Source: Streptomyces spinoverrucosus
Lineage (GTDB): Bacteria; Actinomycetota; Actinomycetes; Streptomycetales; Streptomycetaceae
Assembly (NCBI RefSeq): GCF_015712165.1
Contig: NZ_JADPZX010000001.1
Coordinates: forward strand, 3,534,001-3,598,000
Length of the DNA: 64,000 nt
Direction of reading: 5' to 3'
A model generated the notes under the pieces. The model saw only the letters and a program-made list of their open reading frames with translations, did not search any database and was not told where the DNA came from. This document shows, in pieces, positions 19,208 to 28,608 of the stretch. The translations under genes and the position numbers were made by a program. Each line of letters opens with the position of its first letter. The first letter of the stretch is position 1.

Positions 19208-21708
19208 GCCTCCACCTCCTCGGGGGCCTGAGCGGCGAGCGTCGCCGGGCCGATGCGGACGAGGGAGCCGGGCAGCGCCCCGGTGTCGGAGGCGACGCCC
19301 CCGCCGACGGAGTTCAGCGGCAGCCAGACCACGCGGTCGGGCATCTCGGTGATCCGAAGCGGCAGTTGGACGCTTCCGGCGGGCCCGGTCACGGCGAGCA
19401 CATCGCCCTCCTCGACCCCCGCCTCGGCGGCCGTGGCGGGCGACACACGCGCGCGTGCGGCGTGCCGTGTCCCGGCGAGCGCCTCGTCGCCCTCCTGGAG
19501 CAGGCCCTGGTCGAGCAGCAGCCGGTGCCCGGCGAGGACGGCCTCCCCGGCGGCCGGCCGCGGCAGCGCGCCCGCGCTCTCCAGCGGCTCGGTTGCCCGC
19601 GGCCCGTCCCAGGCGCCGAGCCGGTCCAGCTCCGCGCGCGCGGTCCGCAGATCCGGCAGGCCCAGGTGTACGTCCATGGCGTCGGCCAGCATCTGCAGTA
19701 CGCGCGCGTCGGCGGGCGCCAGCCGGCGGGTCACCTGGTCGGGCTTGAGCGCGGCCTCGAAGAAACGGACCCGGCCCTCCCAGTTGAGGAAGGCGCCCGC
19801 CTTCTCGGCGACGGCGGCGACCGGCAGGACCACGTCCGCGAGTTCCGTGACCTCGCTGGGCCGCTGTTCGAGCGACACCAGGAAGCCGACCTCGCCGAGC
19901 GCCTCACGCGCGCGTGCCGGGTCGGGCAGGTCGGCGACCTCCACACCGGCCACCAGCAGGGCCTGGAGTTCACCGGTCGCGGCGGCCTCGACGATCTGGC
20001 CGGTGTCACGGCCGTACCGCATGGGGAGTTCGGCGACGCCCCAGGCGACCGCGACCTCCTCCCGCGCGCGCGGGTCGATCGCCGGACGCCCGCCCGGCAG
20101 CAGCGACGGCAGCGCGCCCGCCTCGATCGCGCCGCGCTCCCCGGCCCGCCGCGGGATCCACACCAGGTGCGCGCCGGTCGCGGACGAGGCCCGCACGGCG
20201 GCGGTGAGGCCACCGGACACCCCGGCCAGCCGCTCCCCCACGACGATCACCGCGCCCTCGGCGCGCAGCGCCTCGGCGGCCAGCGCACCGTCGCCCTCCA
20301 GGCCGACGCCGCTCGCGAGCGCGTCCAGCCATTCGGTCTCGGTGCCGGGAGCGGCCGGCAGCAGCGTGCCGCCGGCCTTCTCCAGGCCGCGCGTGCTGTG
20401 CGTGGCCAGCGAGAACACCTTCTGTCCGTGCCCGCGCCAGGCCTTGCGCAGCCGCAGGAAGACGCCGGGCGCCTCCTCCTCCGACTCGAACCCGACCAGC
20501 AGGACCGCGGGCGCCTTCTCCAGGGAGGTGTATGTGACACCCGTACCGTCGAGGTCGCGGCCGCGTCCGGCGACCCGTGCGGCGAGGAAGTCGGTCTCCT
20601 CGCCGCTGTGCACGCGCGCGCGGAAGTCGATGTCGTTGGTGTCGAGCGCCACGCGCGCGAACTTGCTGTACGCGTACGCGTCCTCGATGGTCAGCCGACC
20701 GCCGGTCAGGACACCGGTGCGGCCGCGCGAGGCGAGCAGCCCCTGGGCGGCGATCTGCAGCGCCTCCGGCCAGGACGCGGGCTCCAGCTCACCCTCGGCG
20801 TTGCGCAGCAGCGGTGTCTCCAGGCGGTCCTTCAGCTGCGCGTACCGGAACCCGAATCGCCCCTTGTCGCAGATCCACTCCTCGTTGACCTCGGGGTCGT
20901 TCGCCGCGAGCCGCCGCATGACCTTGCCGCGCCGGTGGTCGGTGCGCGTCGCGCAGCCGCCGGAGCAGTGCTCGCAGACGCTCGGCGAGGAGACCAGGTC
21001 GAACGGGCGGGAGCGGAAGCGGTACGCCGCCGAGGTGAGCGCGCCGACCGGGCAGATCTGGATGGTGTTCCCGGAGAAGTACGACTCGAAGGGGTCGCCC
21101 TCACCGGTGCCCACCTGCTGCAGCGCGCCCCGCTCCAGCAGCTCGATCATCGGGTCGCCCGCGATCTGGTTGGAGAAGCGGGTGCAGCGCGCGCACAGCA
21201 CGCACCGCTCACGGTCCAGCAGCACCTGCGTGGAGATCGGTACCGGCTTCTCGAAGGTCCGCTTCCGGCCCTCGAAGCGGGACTCGGCGTTGCCGTGGGA
21301 CATCGCCTGGTTCTGCAGCGGGCACTCGCCGCCCTTGTCGCAGACCGGGCAGTCCAGCGGGTGGTTGATGAGCAGCAGCTCCATCACGCCGTGCTGCGCC
21401 TTCTCGGCGACCGGCGAGGTCAGGTGGGTCTTCACCACCATCCCGTCGGTGCAGGTGATGGTGCAGGACGCCATCGGCTTGCGCTGGCCCTCGACCTCGA
21501 CGATGCACTGGCGGCAGGCACCGGCCGGTTCGAGGAGGGGATGGTCGCAGAACCGCGGGATCTCGATGCCGAGTTGCTCGGCGGCCCGGATGACCAGGGT
21601 GCCCTTGGGCACACTGATCTCGATGCCGTCGATCGTCAGCGTGACGAGGTCTTGCGGCGGAACCGCCGCCTCTCCCCCACCGGAGGGAGCGCTCGTGGTC
21701 ACAGTCAT
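19204..21708 (-). CDS. nuoG: NADH-quinone oxidoreductase subunit G
   Basis: An 834-residue iron-sulfur subunit. N-terminal 2Fe-2S domain ([30 protein letters not shown]), then the His/Cys and 4Fe-4S motifs [10 protein letters not shown] and CPVGAL. The extra cluster motif [14 protein letters not shown] ... [12 protein letters not shown] follows, then a large molybdopterin-oxidoreductase-like fold without cofactor. It carries electrons from NuoE/F toward NuoI. ATG at 21708 overlaps the nuoF stop (ATGA). The molybdopterin-like half is Ala-rich and poorly conserved, as usual in this family. Confidence 0.95.
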   Translation of the reverse strand: MTVTTSAPSGGGEAAVPPQDLVTLTIDGIEISVPKGTLVIRAAEQLGIEIPRFCDHPLLEPAGACRQCIVEVEGQRKPMASCTITCTDGMVVKTHLTSPVAEKAQHGVMELLLINHPLDCPVCDKGGECPLQNQAMSHGNAESRFEGRKRTFEKPVPISTQVLLDRERCVLCARCTRFSNQIAGDPMIELLERGALQQVGTGEGDPFESYFSGNTIQICPVGALTSAAYRFRSRPFDLVSSPSVCEHCSGGCATRTDHRRGKVMRRLAANDPEVNEEWICDKGRFGFRYAQLKDRLETPLLRNAEGELEPASWPEALQIAAQGLLASRGRTGVLTGGRLTIEDAYAYSKFARVALDTNDIDFRARVHSGEETDFLAARVAGRGRDLDGTGVTYTSLEKAPAVLLVGFESEEEAPGVFLRLRKAWRGHGQKVFSLATHSTRGLEKAGGTLLPAAPGTETEWLDALASGVGLEGDGALAAEALRAEGAVIVVGERLAGVSGGLTAAVRASSATGAHLVWIPRRAGERGAIEAGALPSLLPGGRPAIDPRAREEVAVAWGVAELPMRYGRDTGQIVEAAATGELQALLVAGVEVADLPDPARAREALGEVGFLVSLEQRPSEVTELADVVLPVAAVAEKAGAFLNWEGRVRFFEAALKPDQVTRRLAPADARVLQMLADAMDVHLGLPDLRTARAELDRLGAWDGPRATEPLESAGALPRPAAGEAVLAGHRLLLDQGLLQEGDEALAGTRHAARARVSPATAAEAGVEEGDVLAVTGPAGSVQLPLRITEMPDRVVWLPLNSVGGGVASDTGALPGSLVRIGPATLAAQAPEEVEA

Positions 21709-23054
21709 GCGTTCACCTCCGTACGGTGGTCGGCCCAGGCCGTCGACTTGGCCGGGTCGAACGGGCAGCCACGGCCCGTGATGTGCTCCTCGTACTCCTC
21801 GCGGAAGTACTTCAGTGAGGAGAAGATCGGCGAGGCGGCACCGTCGCCGAGGGCGCAGAAGGACTTGCCGTTGATGTTGTCGGCAATGTCGTTCAGCTTG
21901 TCGAGATCGCTCATCGCGCCCTTGCCGGCCTCGATGTCCCGCAGCAACTGCACCAGCCAGTACGTTCCTTCACGGCAGGGCGTGCACTTGCCGCAGGACT
22001 CGTGGGCGTAGAACTCGGTCCAGCGGGTGACGGCGCGGACGACGCAGGTCGTCTCGTCGAAGCACTGCAGGGCTTTGGTGCCGAGCATGGAACCCGCGGC
22101 ACCCACTCCTTCGTAATCAAGAGGGACGTCGAGGTGCTCGTCGGTGAGCAACGGCGTCGAGGAGCCGCCCGGCGTCCAGAACTTCAGCCGGTGGCCGGGC
22201 CGCATCCCGCCGCTCATGTCGAGGAGTTGGCGCAGGGTGATGCCGAGCGGCGCCTCGTACTGGCCGGGGCTCGCGACGTGGCCGCTGAGCGAGTAGAGCG
22301 TGAAGCCGGGCGACTTCTCGCTGCCCATGGACCTGAACCATTCCTTGCCGTTTTTCAGAATGGCGGGAACCGAGGCGATCGACTCGACGTTGTTCACAAC
22401 AGTCGGGCACGCATAGAGGCCCGCGACAGCAGGGAAGGGGGGACGAAGCCGCGGTTGACCCCGGCGGCCTTCGAGCGAGTCGAGCAGTGCAGTTTCCTCA
22501 CCGCAGATGTACGCGCCCGCGCCGGCGTGCACCGTAATGTCGAGGTCGAGCCCACTGCCCAGGATGTTCTTGCCGAGGTAGCCCGCCGCGTACGCCTCAG
22601 CGACGGCTGAGTGCAACCGCCGCAGTACGGGGACGACTTCACCACGCAGATAGATGAAGGCATGCGACGACCTGATGGCGTAACACGCGATGATCATGCC
22701 CTCGATGAGGCTGTGCGGGTTCGCGAAGAGGAGCGGGATGTCCTTACAGGTTCCGGGCTCCGATTCGTCGGCGTTGACAACTAGATAGTGCGGTTTTCCA
22801 TCCCCCTGGGGAATGAACTGCCATTTCATTCCCGTCGGGAATCCGGCCCCGCCGCGGCCACGCAGCCCGGAGTCCTTCACGTAGGCGATCAGGTCGTCGG
22901 GCGACATGGCGAGCGCCTTGCGGAGTCCCTCGTACCCCTCGTGCCTTCGGTAGACGTCCAGCGTCCAGGACCCGTCCTCGTCCCAGAAGGACGACAGCAC
23001 AGGTGCGAGCAGCTTCTCGGGGCTCGGGTCCTTCAGCTCGGGTGCCAACGTCAT
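21705..23054 (-). CDS. nuoF: NADH-quinone oxidoreductase subunit F (NADH- and FMN-binding)
   Basis: A 449-residue subunit where NADH is oxidised. Motifs: [16 protein letters not shown] (NADH/FMN binding), [25 protein letters not shown], and [14 protein letters not shown], binding cluster N3. The start at 23054 overlaps the nuoE stop by one base (TGATG). Confidence 0.95.
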   Translation of the reverse strand: MTLAPELKDPSPEKLLAPVLSSFWDEDGSWTLDVYRRHEGYEGLRKALAMSPDDLIAYVKDSGLRGRGGAGFPTGMKWQFIPQGDGKPHYLVVNADESEPGTCKDIPLLFANPHSLIEGMIIACYAIRSSHAFIYLRGEVVPVLRRLHSAVAEAYAAGYLGKNILGSGLDLDITVHAGAGAYICGEETALLDSLEGRRGQPRLRPPFPAVAGLYACPTVVNNVESIASVPAILKNGKEWFRSMGSEKSPGFTLYSLSGHVASPGQYEAPLGITLRQLLDMSGGMRPGHRLKFWTPGGSSTPLLTDEHLDVPLDYEGVGAAGSMLGTKALQCFDETTCVVRAVTRWTEFYAHESCGKCTPCREGTYWLVQLLRDIEAGKGAMSDLDKLNDIADNINGKSFCALGDGAASPIFSSLKYFREEYEEHITGRGCPFDPAKSTAWADHRTEVNA

Positions 23055-23926
23055 CACTCCCCCTCCTCGGCGGTAGGCCCTGCCGGGTGGGCTGGGTCGG
23101 ATGCCGATGTCTTCTGCGGCGCGTCGTGCGAGCTGAGGTGCTCCGCCGGTGACGGCTCGTGGACGGCGCCGTCCTGCGGCTCGTCGTCCGGGCCGCCCTC
23201 CCGTGGGTGGACCACGCGCGCGGGTGCGGTCTCTCCCCTGGCCAGGCGGAGACCCACCAGCGACGCCGGTCCCGCGCTGCCCGTGGCCTCGACGGCCCCG
23301 GCACGCCCGTCGGGGAAGCCCGCCAGGATCCGGGCGGTCTCCTTGAACGTGCACAGCGGCGCCCCACGGGTCGGCTCGACCCGCGCGCCCGCGCGCAGGT
23401 CGTCCACCAGACGCTTCGCGCTCTGAACGGTCTGGTTGTCGAAGAACTCCCAGTTGACCATCACGACCGGCGCGAAGTCGCAGGCCGCGTTGCACTCGAT
23501 GTGCTCCAGGGTGACCTTGCCGTCGTCGGTGGTCTCGCCGTTGCCGACGCCGAGGTGCTCCTGAAGCGCCTCGAAGATCGCGTCACCGCCCATCACCGCG
23601 CACAGGGTGTTGGTGCACACCCCCACCTGGTAGTCGCCGCTCGGCTTGCGCCGGTACATGGTGTAGAAGGTGGCGACGGCGGTGACCTCGGCCGTGGTCA
23701 GGTCGAGCATCTCGGCGCAGAACCGCATCCCGGTGCGCGTGACATGGCCTTCCTCCGACTGCACGAGATGCAGCAACGGCAGGAGGGCGGACCGGGAGTC
23801 GGGGTAGCGGGCGATGATCTCGCGCGCGTCCCGCTCCAGCCGGGCTCGAACGTCGTCCGGGTAGTCGGGCGCGGGCAGATCGGGCATGCCCAGGCTGACG
23901 CCCCGCTCCGAAGAAGAGGTGGTCAC
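23054..23926 (-). CDS. nuoE: NADH-quinone oxidoreductase subunit E
   Basis: A 290-residue subunit with the thioredoxin-like 2Fe-2S domain (cluster N1a): ligands Cys104, Cys109, Cys145 and Cys149 in VCTNTLC and ECNAAC. The family core ends near residue 205. The last about 80 residues are an acidic, Pro/Ala/His-rich tail of low complexity not present in the standard about 165-200 residue NuoE. GTG start at 23926 overlaps the nuoD stop (GTGA). Confidence 0.93.
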   Translation of the reverse strand: MTTSSSERGVSLGMPDLPAPDYPDDVRARLERDAREIIARYPDSRSALLPLLHLVQSEEGHVTRTGMRFCAEMLDLTTAEVTAVATFYTMYRRKPSGDYQVGVCTNTLCAVMGGDAIFEALQEHLGVGNGETTDDGKVTLEHIECNAACDFAPVVMVNWEFFDNQTVQSAKRLVDDLRAGARVEPTRGAPLCTFKETARILAGFPDGRAGAVEATGSAGPASLVGLRLARGETAPARVVHPREGGPDDEPQDGAVHEPSPAEHLSSHDAPQKTSASDPAHPAGPTAEEGE

Positions 23927-25245
23927 CGGTCGACGCCTCCCATCACGGGGTCGATGGACGCGACGGCGACGATGACGTCGGCGACCTGGCCGCCCTCGCA
24001 CATCGCCGCCATGGCTTGCAGGTTGGTGAAGGACGGGTCACGGAAGTGGACCCGGTAGGGACGGGTGCCGCCGTCGGAGACGGCGTGCACTCCGAGTTCG
24101 CCCTTGGGTGACTCGACCGCCGTGTACGCCTGTCCCGGCGGGACGCGGAAGCCTTCGGTCACCAGCTTGAAGTGGTGGATCAGGGCCTCCATGGAGGTGC
24201 CCATGATCTTCTTGATGTGGTCCAGGGAGTTGCCCAGTCCGTCCGGTCCCAGGGCGAGCTGGGCGGGCCAGGCGATCTTCTTGTCGGCGACCATGACCGG
24301 ACCGGGCTGCAGCCGGTCCAGGCACTGCTCGACGATCCTGAGCGACTGGCGCATCTCCTCCAGGCGGATCAGGAAGCGGCCGTAGGCGTCGCAGGTGTCG
24401 GCGGTCGGGATGTCGAAGTCGTAGGTCTCGTAGCCGCAGTACGGCTGGGCCTTGCGCAGGTCGTGCGGCAGGCCGGCGGAGCGCAGGATCGGGCCGGTGG
24501 CGCCGAGGGCCATGCAGCCGGCCAGGTCGAGATAGCCGATGTCCTGCATCCGGGCCTTGAAGATGGGGTTCCCGGTGGCGAGCTTGTCGTACTCCGGGAG
24601 GTTCTTCTTCATCTTCTTCACGAACTCGCGGATCTGGTCCACCGCGCCGGGTGGCAGGTCCTGGGCGAGTCCGCCGGGGCGGATGTACGCGTGGTTCATC
24701 CTGAGGCCCGTGATGAGCTCGTAGATGTCGAGAATCATTTCACGATCACGGAATCCGTAGATCATGATCGTGGTGGCGCCCAGTTCCATACCGCCGGTGG
24801 CGATGCACACCAGATGCGACGACAGCCGGTTCAGCTCCATGAGGAGCACCCGGATGATCGTGGCGCGGTCGGGGATCTCGTCCTCGATGCCGAGGAGTTT
24901 TTCGACGGCGAGGCAGTAGCCGGTCTCGTTGAAGAAGGACGTCAGGTAATCCATGCGCGTGACGAAGGTGGTGCCCTGCGTCCACGTGCGGAATTCCAGG
25001 TTCTTCTCGATGCCGGTGTGCAGATAGCCGATGCCGCACCGGGCCTCGGTGACCGTCTCGCCCTCGATCTCCAGGATCAGCCGGAGCACTCCGTGGGTGG
25101 AGGGGTGCTGGGGACCCATGTTGACGACGATGCGCTCGTCGTCGGCGCGGGCCGCGGACTGGACGACCTCGTCCCAGTCGCCACCGGTGACCGTGTAGAC
25201 GGTGCCTTCGGTGGTCTCGCGCGGAGTTGCGTGCTGCGTGCTCAT
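23923..25245 (-). CDS. nuoD: NADH-quinone oxidoreductase subunit D
   Basis: A 440-residue subunit of the quinone-binding site, related to the large subunit of NiFe hydrogenases. Motifs: [15 protein letters not shown] with the quinone-headgroup histidine, [18 protein letters not shown]-like [10 protein letters not shown], and a C-terminal [12 protein letters not shown] at 25245 overlaps the nuoC stop (ATGA). Separate from nuoC, unlike the E. coli fusion. Confidence 0.95.
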   Translation of the reverse strand: MSTQHATPRETTEGTVYTVTGGDWDEVVQSAARADDERIVVNMGPQHPSTHGVLRLILEIEGETVTEARCGIGYLHTGIEKNLEFRTWTQGTTFVTRMDYLTSFFNETGYCLAVEKLLGIEDEIPDRATIIRVLLMELNRLSSHLVCIATGGMELGATTIMIYGFRDREMILDIYELITGLRMNHAYIRPGGLAQDLPPGAVDQIREFVKKMKKNLPEYDKLATGNPIFKARMQDIGYLDLAGCMALGATGPILRSAGLPHDLRKAQPYCGYETYDFDIPTADTCDAYGRFLIRLEEMRQSLRIVEQCLDRLQPGPVMVADKKIAWPAQLALGPDGLGNSLDHIKKIMGTSMEALIHHFKLVTEGFRVPPGQAYTAVESPKGELGVHAVSDGGTRPYRVHFRDPSFTNLQAMAAMCEGGQVADVIVAVASIDPVMGGVDR

Positions 25246-25997
25246 GAGTACGACCTCCGCTGGTCCGGAGCCGGGATCTGGGCGCCCTTGTACTCGACGG
25301 GGATGCCGCCGAGGGGGTAGTCCTTGCGCTGCGGGTGGCCCTGCCAGTCGTCCGGCATCATGATCCGCGTCAGGGCCGGGTGACCGTCGAAGACGATGCC
25401 GAAGAAGTCGTAGGTCTCGCGCTCGTGCCAGTCGTTGGTCGGATAGACGGCGACCAGCGACGGGATGTGCGGGTCGCTGTCGGGGGCGCTGACTTCGAGG
25501 CGGATCAGCCGGTTGTGGGTGATCGAGCGCAGGTGGTAGACGGCGTGCAGCTCGCGACCCTTGTCGCTGGGGTAGTGGACGGCACTGACGCCGGTGCACA
25601 GCTCGAAGCGCAGGGCCGGGTCGTCGCGCAGGGTGCGGGCGACGCGGACCAGGTGTTCGCGCTCGATGTGGAAGGTGAGTTCGCCGCGGTCGACGACCGT
25701 CCTGTCGATGGCGTTGTCGGGGAGCAGGCCCTGTTCCTCCAGGGCGCCCTCCAACTCGTCGGCGACCTCGTCGAACCAGCCGCCGTAGGGACGGGTGGCC
25801 GGACCCGGGAGGCGGACCGAGCGGACCAGGCCGCCGTAGCCGGAGGTGTCGCCGCCGTTGTTGGCGCCGAACATGCCGCGCTGGACGCGGATCTCCTCAC
25901 CGCCCTGGCCGCGCTGGCCGGGGAGGTTCTCGGCGGAGAGGTCCTTCTCCGGGTTGACCCCGTTCGAGGCTCCGCCGGTGCCGTTCGCGTCGCTCAT
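25242..25997 (-). CDS. nuoC: NADH-quinone oxidoreductase subunit C
   Basis: A 251-residue (30 kDa type) peripheral subunit. The conserved end is [29 protein letters not shown] followed by [11 protein letters not shown]. The first about 60 residues are a Gly/Asn-rich N-terminal extension. ATG at 25997 overlaps the nuoB stop (ATGA). Confidence 0.94.
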   Translation of the reverse strand: MSDANGTGGASNGVNPEKDLSAENLPGQRGQGGEEIRVQRGMFGANNGGDTSGYGGLVRSVRLPGPATRPYGGWFDEVADELEGALEEQGLLPDNAIDRTVVDRGELTFHIEREHLVRVARTLRDDPALRFELCTGVSAVHYPSDKGRELHAVYHLRSITHNRLIRLEVSAPDSDPHIPSLVAVYPTNDWHERETYDFFGIVFDGHPALTRIMMPDDWQGHPQRKDYPLGGIPVEYKGAQIPAPDQRRSYS

Positions 25998-26548
25998 CGC
26001 AGCAGCCCCTTCATCTCGATCGTCGGCAGGGCCTTGAGCGCCGCTTCCTCCGCCTCCCGGGCCGCCTCCTCGGCGTTCACGCCGAGCTTGGAGGTCTGGA
26101 TCTTGTGGTGGAGCTTGAGGATGGCGTCCATCAGCATCTCCGGCCGGGGCGGGCAGCCGGGGAGATAGATGTCGACCGGGACGATGTGGTCGACGCCCTG
26201 GACGATGGCGTAGTTGTTGAACATGCCGCCGGAGGACGCGCACACCCCCATGGAGATCACCCACTTGGGGTTCGGCATCTGGTCGTAGACCTGCCGCAGC
26301 ACCGGCGCCATCTTCTGGCTGACCCGGCCGGCCACGATCATCAGGTCCGCCTGGCGGGGTGACCCGCGGAAGACCTCCATCCCGAACCGGGCCAGGTCGT
26401 AGCGGCCGGCGCCGGTGGTCATCATCTCGATGGCACAGCAGGCAAGGCCGAACGTGGCGGGGAAGACGGACGCCTTGCGCACCCAGCCCGCGGCCTGCTC
26501 GACGGTGGTCAGCAGGAATCCGCTCGGCAGCTTTTCTTCGAGTCCCAT
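25994..26548 (-). CDS. nuoB: NADH-quinone oxidoreductase subunit B
   Basis: A 184-residue subunit holding cluster N2, the last electron carrier before the quinone. The unusual tandem cysteines are in [11 protein letters not shown]; the other ligands are in [10 protein letters not shown] and [12 protein letters not shown] at 26548 with GAGGGG upstream is used; upstream in-frame codons are not family-like. It lies 13 bp after nuoA. Confidence 0.95.
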   Translation of the reverse strand: MGLEEKLPSGFLLTTVEQAAGWVRKASVFPATFGLACCAIEMMTTGAGRYDLARFGMEVFRGSPRQADLMIVAGRVSQKMAPVLRQVYDQMPNPKWVISMGVCASSGGMFNNYAIVQGVDHIVPVDIYLPGCPPRPEMLMDAILKLHHKIQTSKLGVNAEEAAREAEEAALKALPTIEMKGLLR

Positions 26549-26561
26549 GACTAAAGGCCCC

Positions 26562-26921
26562 TCAGTCCCATTCCAGGCCGCCGCGCCGCCACACATACGC
26601 GTAGGCGACGAAGACGGTGAGCACGAAGAGCAGCATCTCCACGAGCCCGAACACACCCAGGGCGTCGAAGGTGACGGCCCACGGGTAGAGGAAGACGATC
26701 TCGATGTCGAAGACGATGAAGAGCATCGCCGTCAGGTAGTACTTGATGGGGAAGCGCCCGCCGCCGGCCGGCGTGGGGGTCGGCTCGATACCGCACTCGT
26801 AGGCCTCGAGCTTGGCGCGGTTGTACCGCTTCGGACCGATCAGCGTGGCCATGACCACGGAGAAGATCGCAAAGCCTGCCCCGAGGGCTCCCAGTACGAG
26901 GATGGGCACATAAGCGTTCAC
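26562..26921 (-). CDS. nuoA: NADH-quinone oxidoreductase subunit A
   Basis: A 119-residue membrane subunit with three helices. Signature: EAYECGIEP with the quinone-site cysteine loop, and [28 protein letters not shown] start at 26921 follows AGGAG. It is the first gene of the operon; its leader holds the candidate Rex operator. Confidence 0.94.
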   Translation of the reverse strand: MNAYVPILVLGALGAGFAIFSVVMATLIGPKRYNRAKLEAYECGIEPTPTPAGGGRFPIKYYLTAMLFIVFDIEIVFLYPWAVTFDALGVFGLVEMLLFVLTVFVAYAYVWRRGGLEWD

Positions 26922-27029
26922 CGCTCCTCGCTCCTCTCAGTCGGCACTGACTGCTGGCGGGTTGCACTGGGCTCACTTCCTGCTCACCAGTCCCACAAGC
27001 CCCGCTCGCCCCGGCGAAGATCGAGAACA

Positions 27030-27045
27030 TGTGAAGCAGGTCACA
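27030..27045 (-). promoter_or_regulatory. Rex operator in the nuoA leader
   Basis: TGTGAAGCAGGTCACA (plus strand) matches the Rex operator TGTGAAN4TTCACA at 11 of 12 fixed positions. Rex senses NADH/NAD+ and releases DNA when NADH rises. In S. coelicolor it controls cyd and, as I recall, nuoA-N. The site lies about 110 bp before the nuoA start codon and just downstream of a possible -10. Confidence 0.75.
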
Positions 27046-27061
27046 AGCCCAACTGCCTCGC

Positions 27062-27067
27062 ATCTTA
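27062..27067 (-). promoter_or_regulatory. Candidate -10 of the nuoA promoter
   Basis: Minus-strand TAAGAT. Transcription would begin near 27055, placing the Rex site at about +10 to +26, a position suited to repression. No clear -35 hexamer is seen at the right distance. Confidence 0.35.
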
Positions 27068-27665
27068 TGCCCGCCGCTCTGTGATCTGCGACACGGGGTA
27101 TTGCACAAGCTTTGTGATCTCCACCACCTGATGAACGATCATGAAGTCGGATGATCGGCGATCTTCACACATGAAGCGTCCAAGTGATCACCAGAGGTGA
27201 CATTTTCGCTCGTCGGCGCAGCTGGCGAGGGGCGTCTCAATATCAAGAGACTTCCTCTGCATGCAAATTGGAGTTGGACGCCGGGGCCTGATAGTGGGAC
27301 GCGTTCACACATCAGAGGGAGTCGGGCGCGAGGTGTGGACGCGTGCACGCGTTCACGAGCCCGGCGACGGCCATTCCGGGCACCGGACGCGCCGACTCCG
27401 GTAACCGTTCCGTGACCTCGGCCACATTCATGAGAGGGCCCTGAGAAGCGGGGTTGGCCAACTGTCCCAACCAGTGGTAGGTGCGGGGCAATTCGGGCGT
27501 AACGAAGAAAGCCCATGATCACAGGCTTGATGGCGAGCGTCCGCAATGTCCGTTACGGCGTCAATAAAGGGCGACACGCCAGGGATTCGGGCCCCGGATT
27601 GAACAACTGTGGCGGACCACACGTTTCTTGAAGGTATGGAGGAGCCCCTGATACCGGTTATTCCC
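27068..27665. other. Gene-free interval between nuoA and the C40 peptidase gene
   Basis: I see no convincing gene here. The open frames present lack ribosome binding sites and family signals. The interval is less GC-rich than its surroundings near 27100-27260. It contains near-repeats of ACGCGTTCAC around 27298 and 27350, and a GTAACC/GTGACC direct repeat at 27401. It presumably holds the divergent control regions of the respiratory operon and of the secreted peptidase. Confidence 0.6.
27401..27417 (+). promoter_or_regulatory. Direct repeat that could bind an OmpR-family regulator
   Basis: GTAACC-N5-GTGACC has an 11-bp period, one helical turn, as bound by OmpR/PhoB-type regulators such as MtrA or PhoP. 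MtrA controls cell-wall hydrolase genes in actinobacteria, which fits the downstream secreted C40 peptidase. Pattern-based inference only. Confidence 0.3.
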
Positions 27666-28478
27666 ATGTCCCACACCGCTCACATACGTAGCCACCGGAA
27701 ACCCCGCCAGCCCAGCACGTCGAAGATGGCGATGCGGGCCGGAGTTGCCGGTGGCATCCTCAGCACCGTGGCAGTGGCCGGCGCCTCGGCCTCGGCGACC
27801 GCTGCCGAGCCGGTGACGCAGACGCTCGAACTGCCCACCCTCACGGCCGACCTGTCCGCTCAGGTCGCCCGGTCGGCGGACGCCACGCAGCTGGCCGCCG
27901 CGAACTACGAGCTGCAGGCCGAGCGTGACGCGGCCGCCGCCCAGGCCGCCAAGGAGGCCAAGGCCGACCTGGCCGAGGCCAAGAAGAAGGCGGAGGCCCG
28001 GAAGAAGGCCGCCGAGGAGGCGCGCAAGGCCGCCGCCGAGCGTGCCGCTCGCGACGCCGAGCGAGAGACCCTCTCCGCGTCCGCGTCCGTGGGCACCGAC
28101 ACGAGCGTGGACGTACCGGTCGGCGGCAGTGTCGGGACGGTCATCTCCTTCCTCAAGGCACAGCTGGGCGACGCCTACGTCATGGGCGCCACCGGCCCCA
28201 ACGCCTGGGACTGCTCCAGCCTGGTCCAGGCGGCGTTCCGACAGGTCGGCGTGGACCTTCCGCGCGTGTCGCAGGACCAGTCGATGGTCGGCACGGACGT
28301 CTCCCTGTCCAACCTCCAGGTGGGCGACATCCTGTACTGGGGCGGCAAGGGCTCGGCGTACCACACGGGTGTGTACATCGGAAACGGCCAGTACCTGGAC
28401 GCGGCCAACCCCTCCAAGGGTGTCGTCATCCAGGACCTGTCGGGCTACCCGGCATCGGGCGCGGTGCGGGTGCTCTGA
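27666..28478 (+). CDS. Secreted NlpC/P60 (C40) peptidoglycan peptidase
   Basis: An exported protein of about 270 residues. The signal peptide core is RAGVAGGILSTVAVAGASASA. An Ala/Lys/Glu coiled coil follows at about residues 75-135 (repeats such as AEARKKAAEEARKAA). The C-terminal NlpC/P60 domain holds the catalytic cysteine in NAWDCSSLVQAAF, the histidine in SAYHTGVYIG and a third polar residue near YLDAANPS. It should cut stem-peptide bonds (D-Glu to diamino acid) in the wall. The start is uncertain: ATG 27666 gives the most normal signal peptide but its GGAGGAG is 21 bp away. ATG 27636 and GTG 27609 are alternatives. A terminator hairpin follows. Confidence 0.85.
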   Translation: MSHTAHIRSHRKPRQPSTSKMAMRAGVAGGILSTVAVAGASASATAAEPVTQTLELPTLTADLSAQVARSADATQLAAANYELQAERDAAAAQAAKEAKADLAEAKKKAEARKKAAEEARKAAAERAARDAERETLSASASVGTDTSVDVPVGGSVGTVISFLKAQLGDAYVMGATGPNAWDCSSLVQAAFRQVGVDLPRVSQDQSMVGTDVSLSNLQVGDILYWGGKGSAYHTGVYIGNGQYLDAANPSKGVVIQDLSGYPASGAVRVL

Positions 28479-28496
28479 CGCACAAAAGGTACGGAT

Positions 28497-28527
28497 AGGG
28501 CCGCAGCCGCTCGGGGGCCGCGGCCCT
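28497..28527 (+). terminator. Terminator hairpin after the C40 peptidase gene
   Basis: AGGGCCGC / GCGGCCCT form an 8-bp stem enclosing 15 bases, followed by TGTCC, 19 bp past the stop codon. Confidence 0.6.
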
Positions 28528-28553
28528 TGTCCGTCGGCGCCGCCGAAACACGT

Positions 28554-28588
28554 GACGGGTGCCGCTCCGGGGAGGAGCGGCACCCGTC
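28554..28588 (-). terminator. Perfect 15-bp stem terminator of the LAxTG protein gene
   Basis: GACGGGTGCCGCTCC pairs perfectly with its inverted copy around a GGGGA loop, 20 bp past the minus-strand stop. It can serve both converging genes. Confidence 0.8.
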
Positions 28589-28608
28589 GGCGCAGGGTTG
28601 AAGAGCTG

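Noticed and set aside
27098..27118. CACAA/TTGTG inverted repeat as a second Rex site
   Set aside because: The half-sites face the wrong way (CACAA first) compared with the Rex operator.
26415..27131. Plus-strand frame overlapping nuoA, nuoB and the operator region
   Set aside because: No domain and wrong strand; it crosses the nuoA start and Rex site.
27139..27546. Minus-strand frame in the nuoA upstream interval
   Set aside because: No ribosome site, no recognisable family and composition unlike neighbouring genes.
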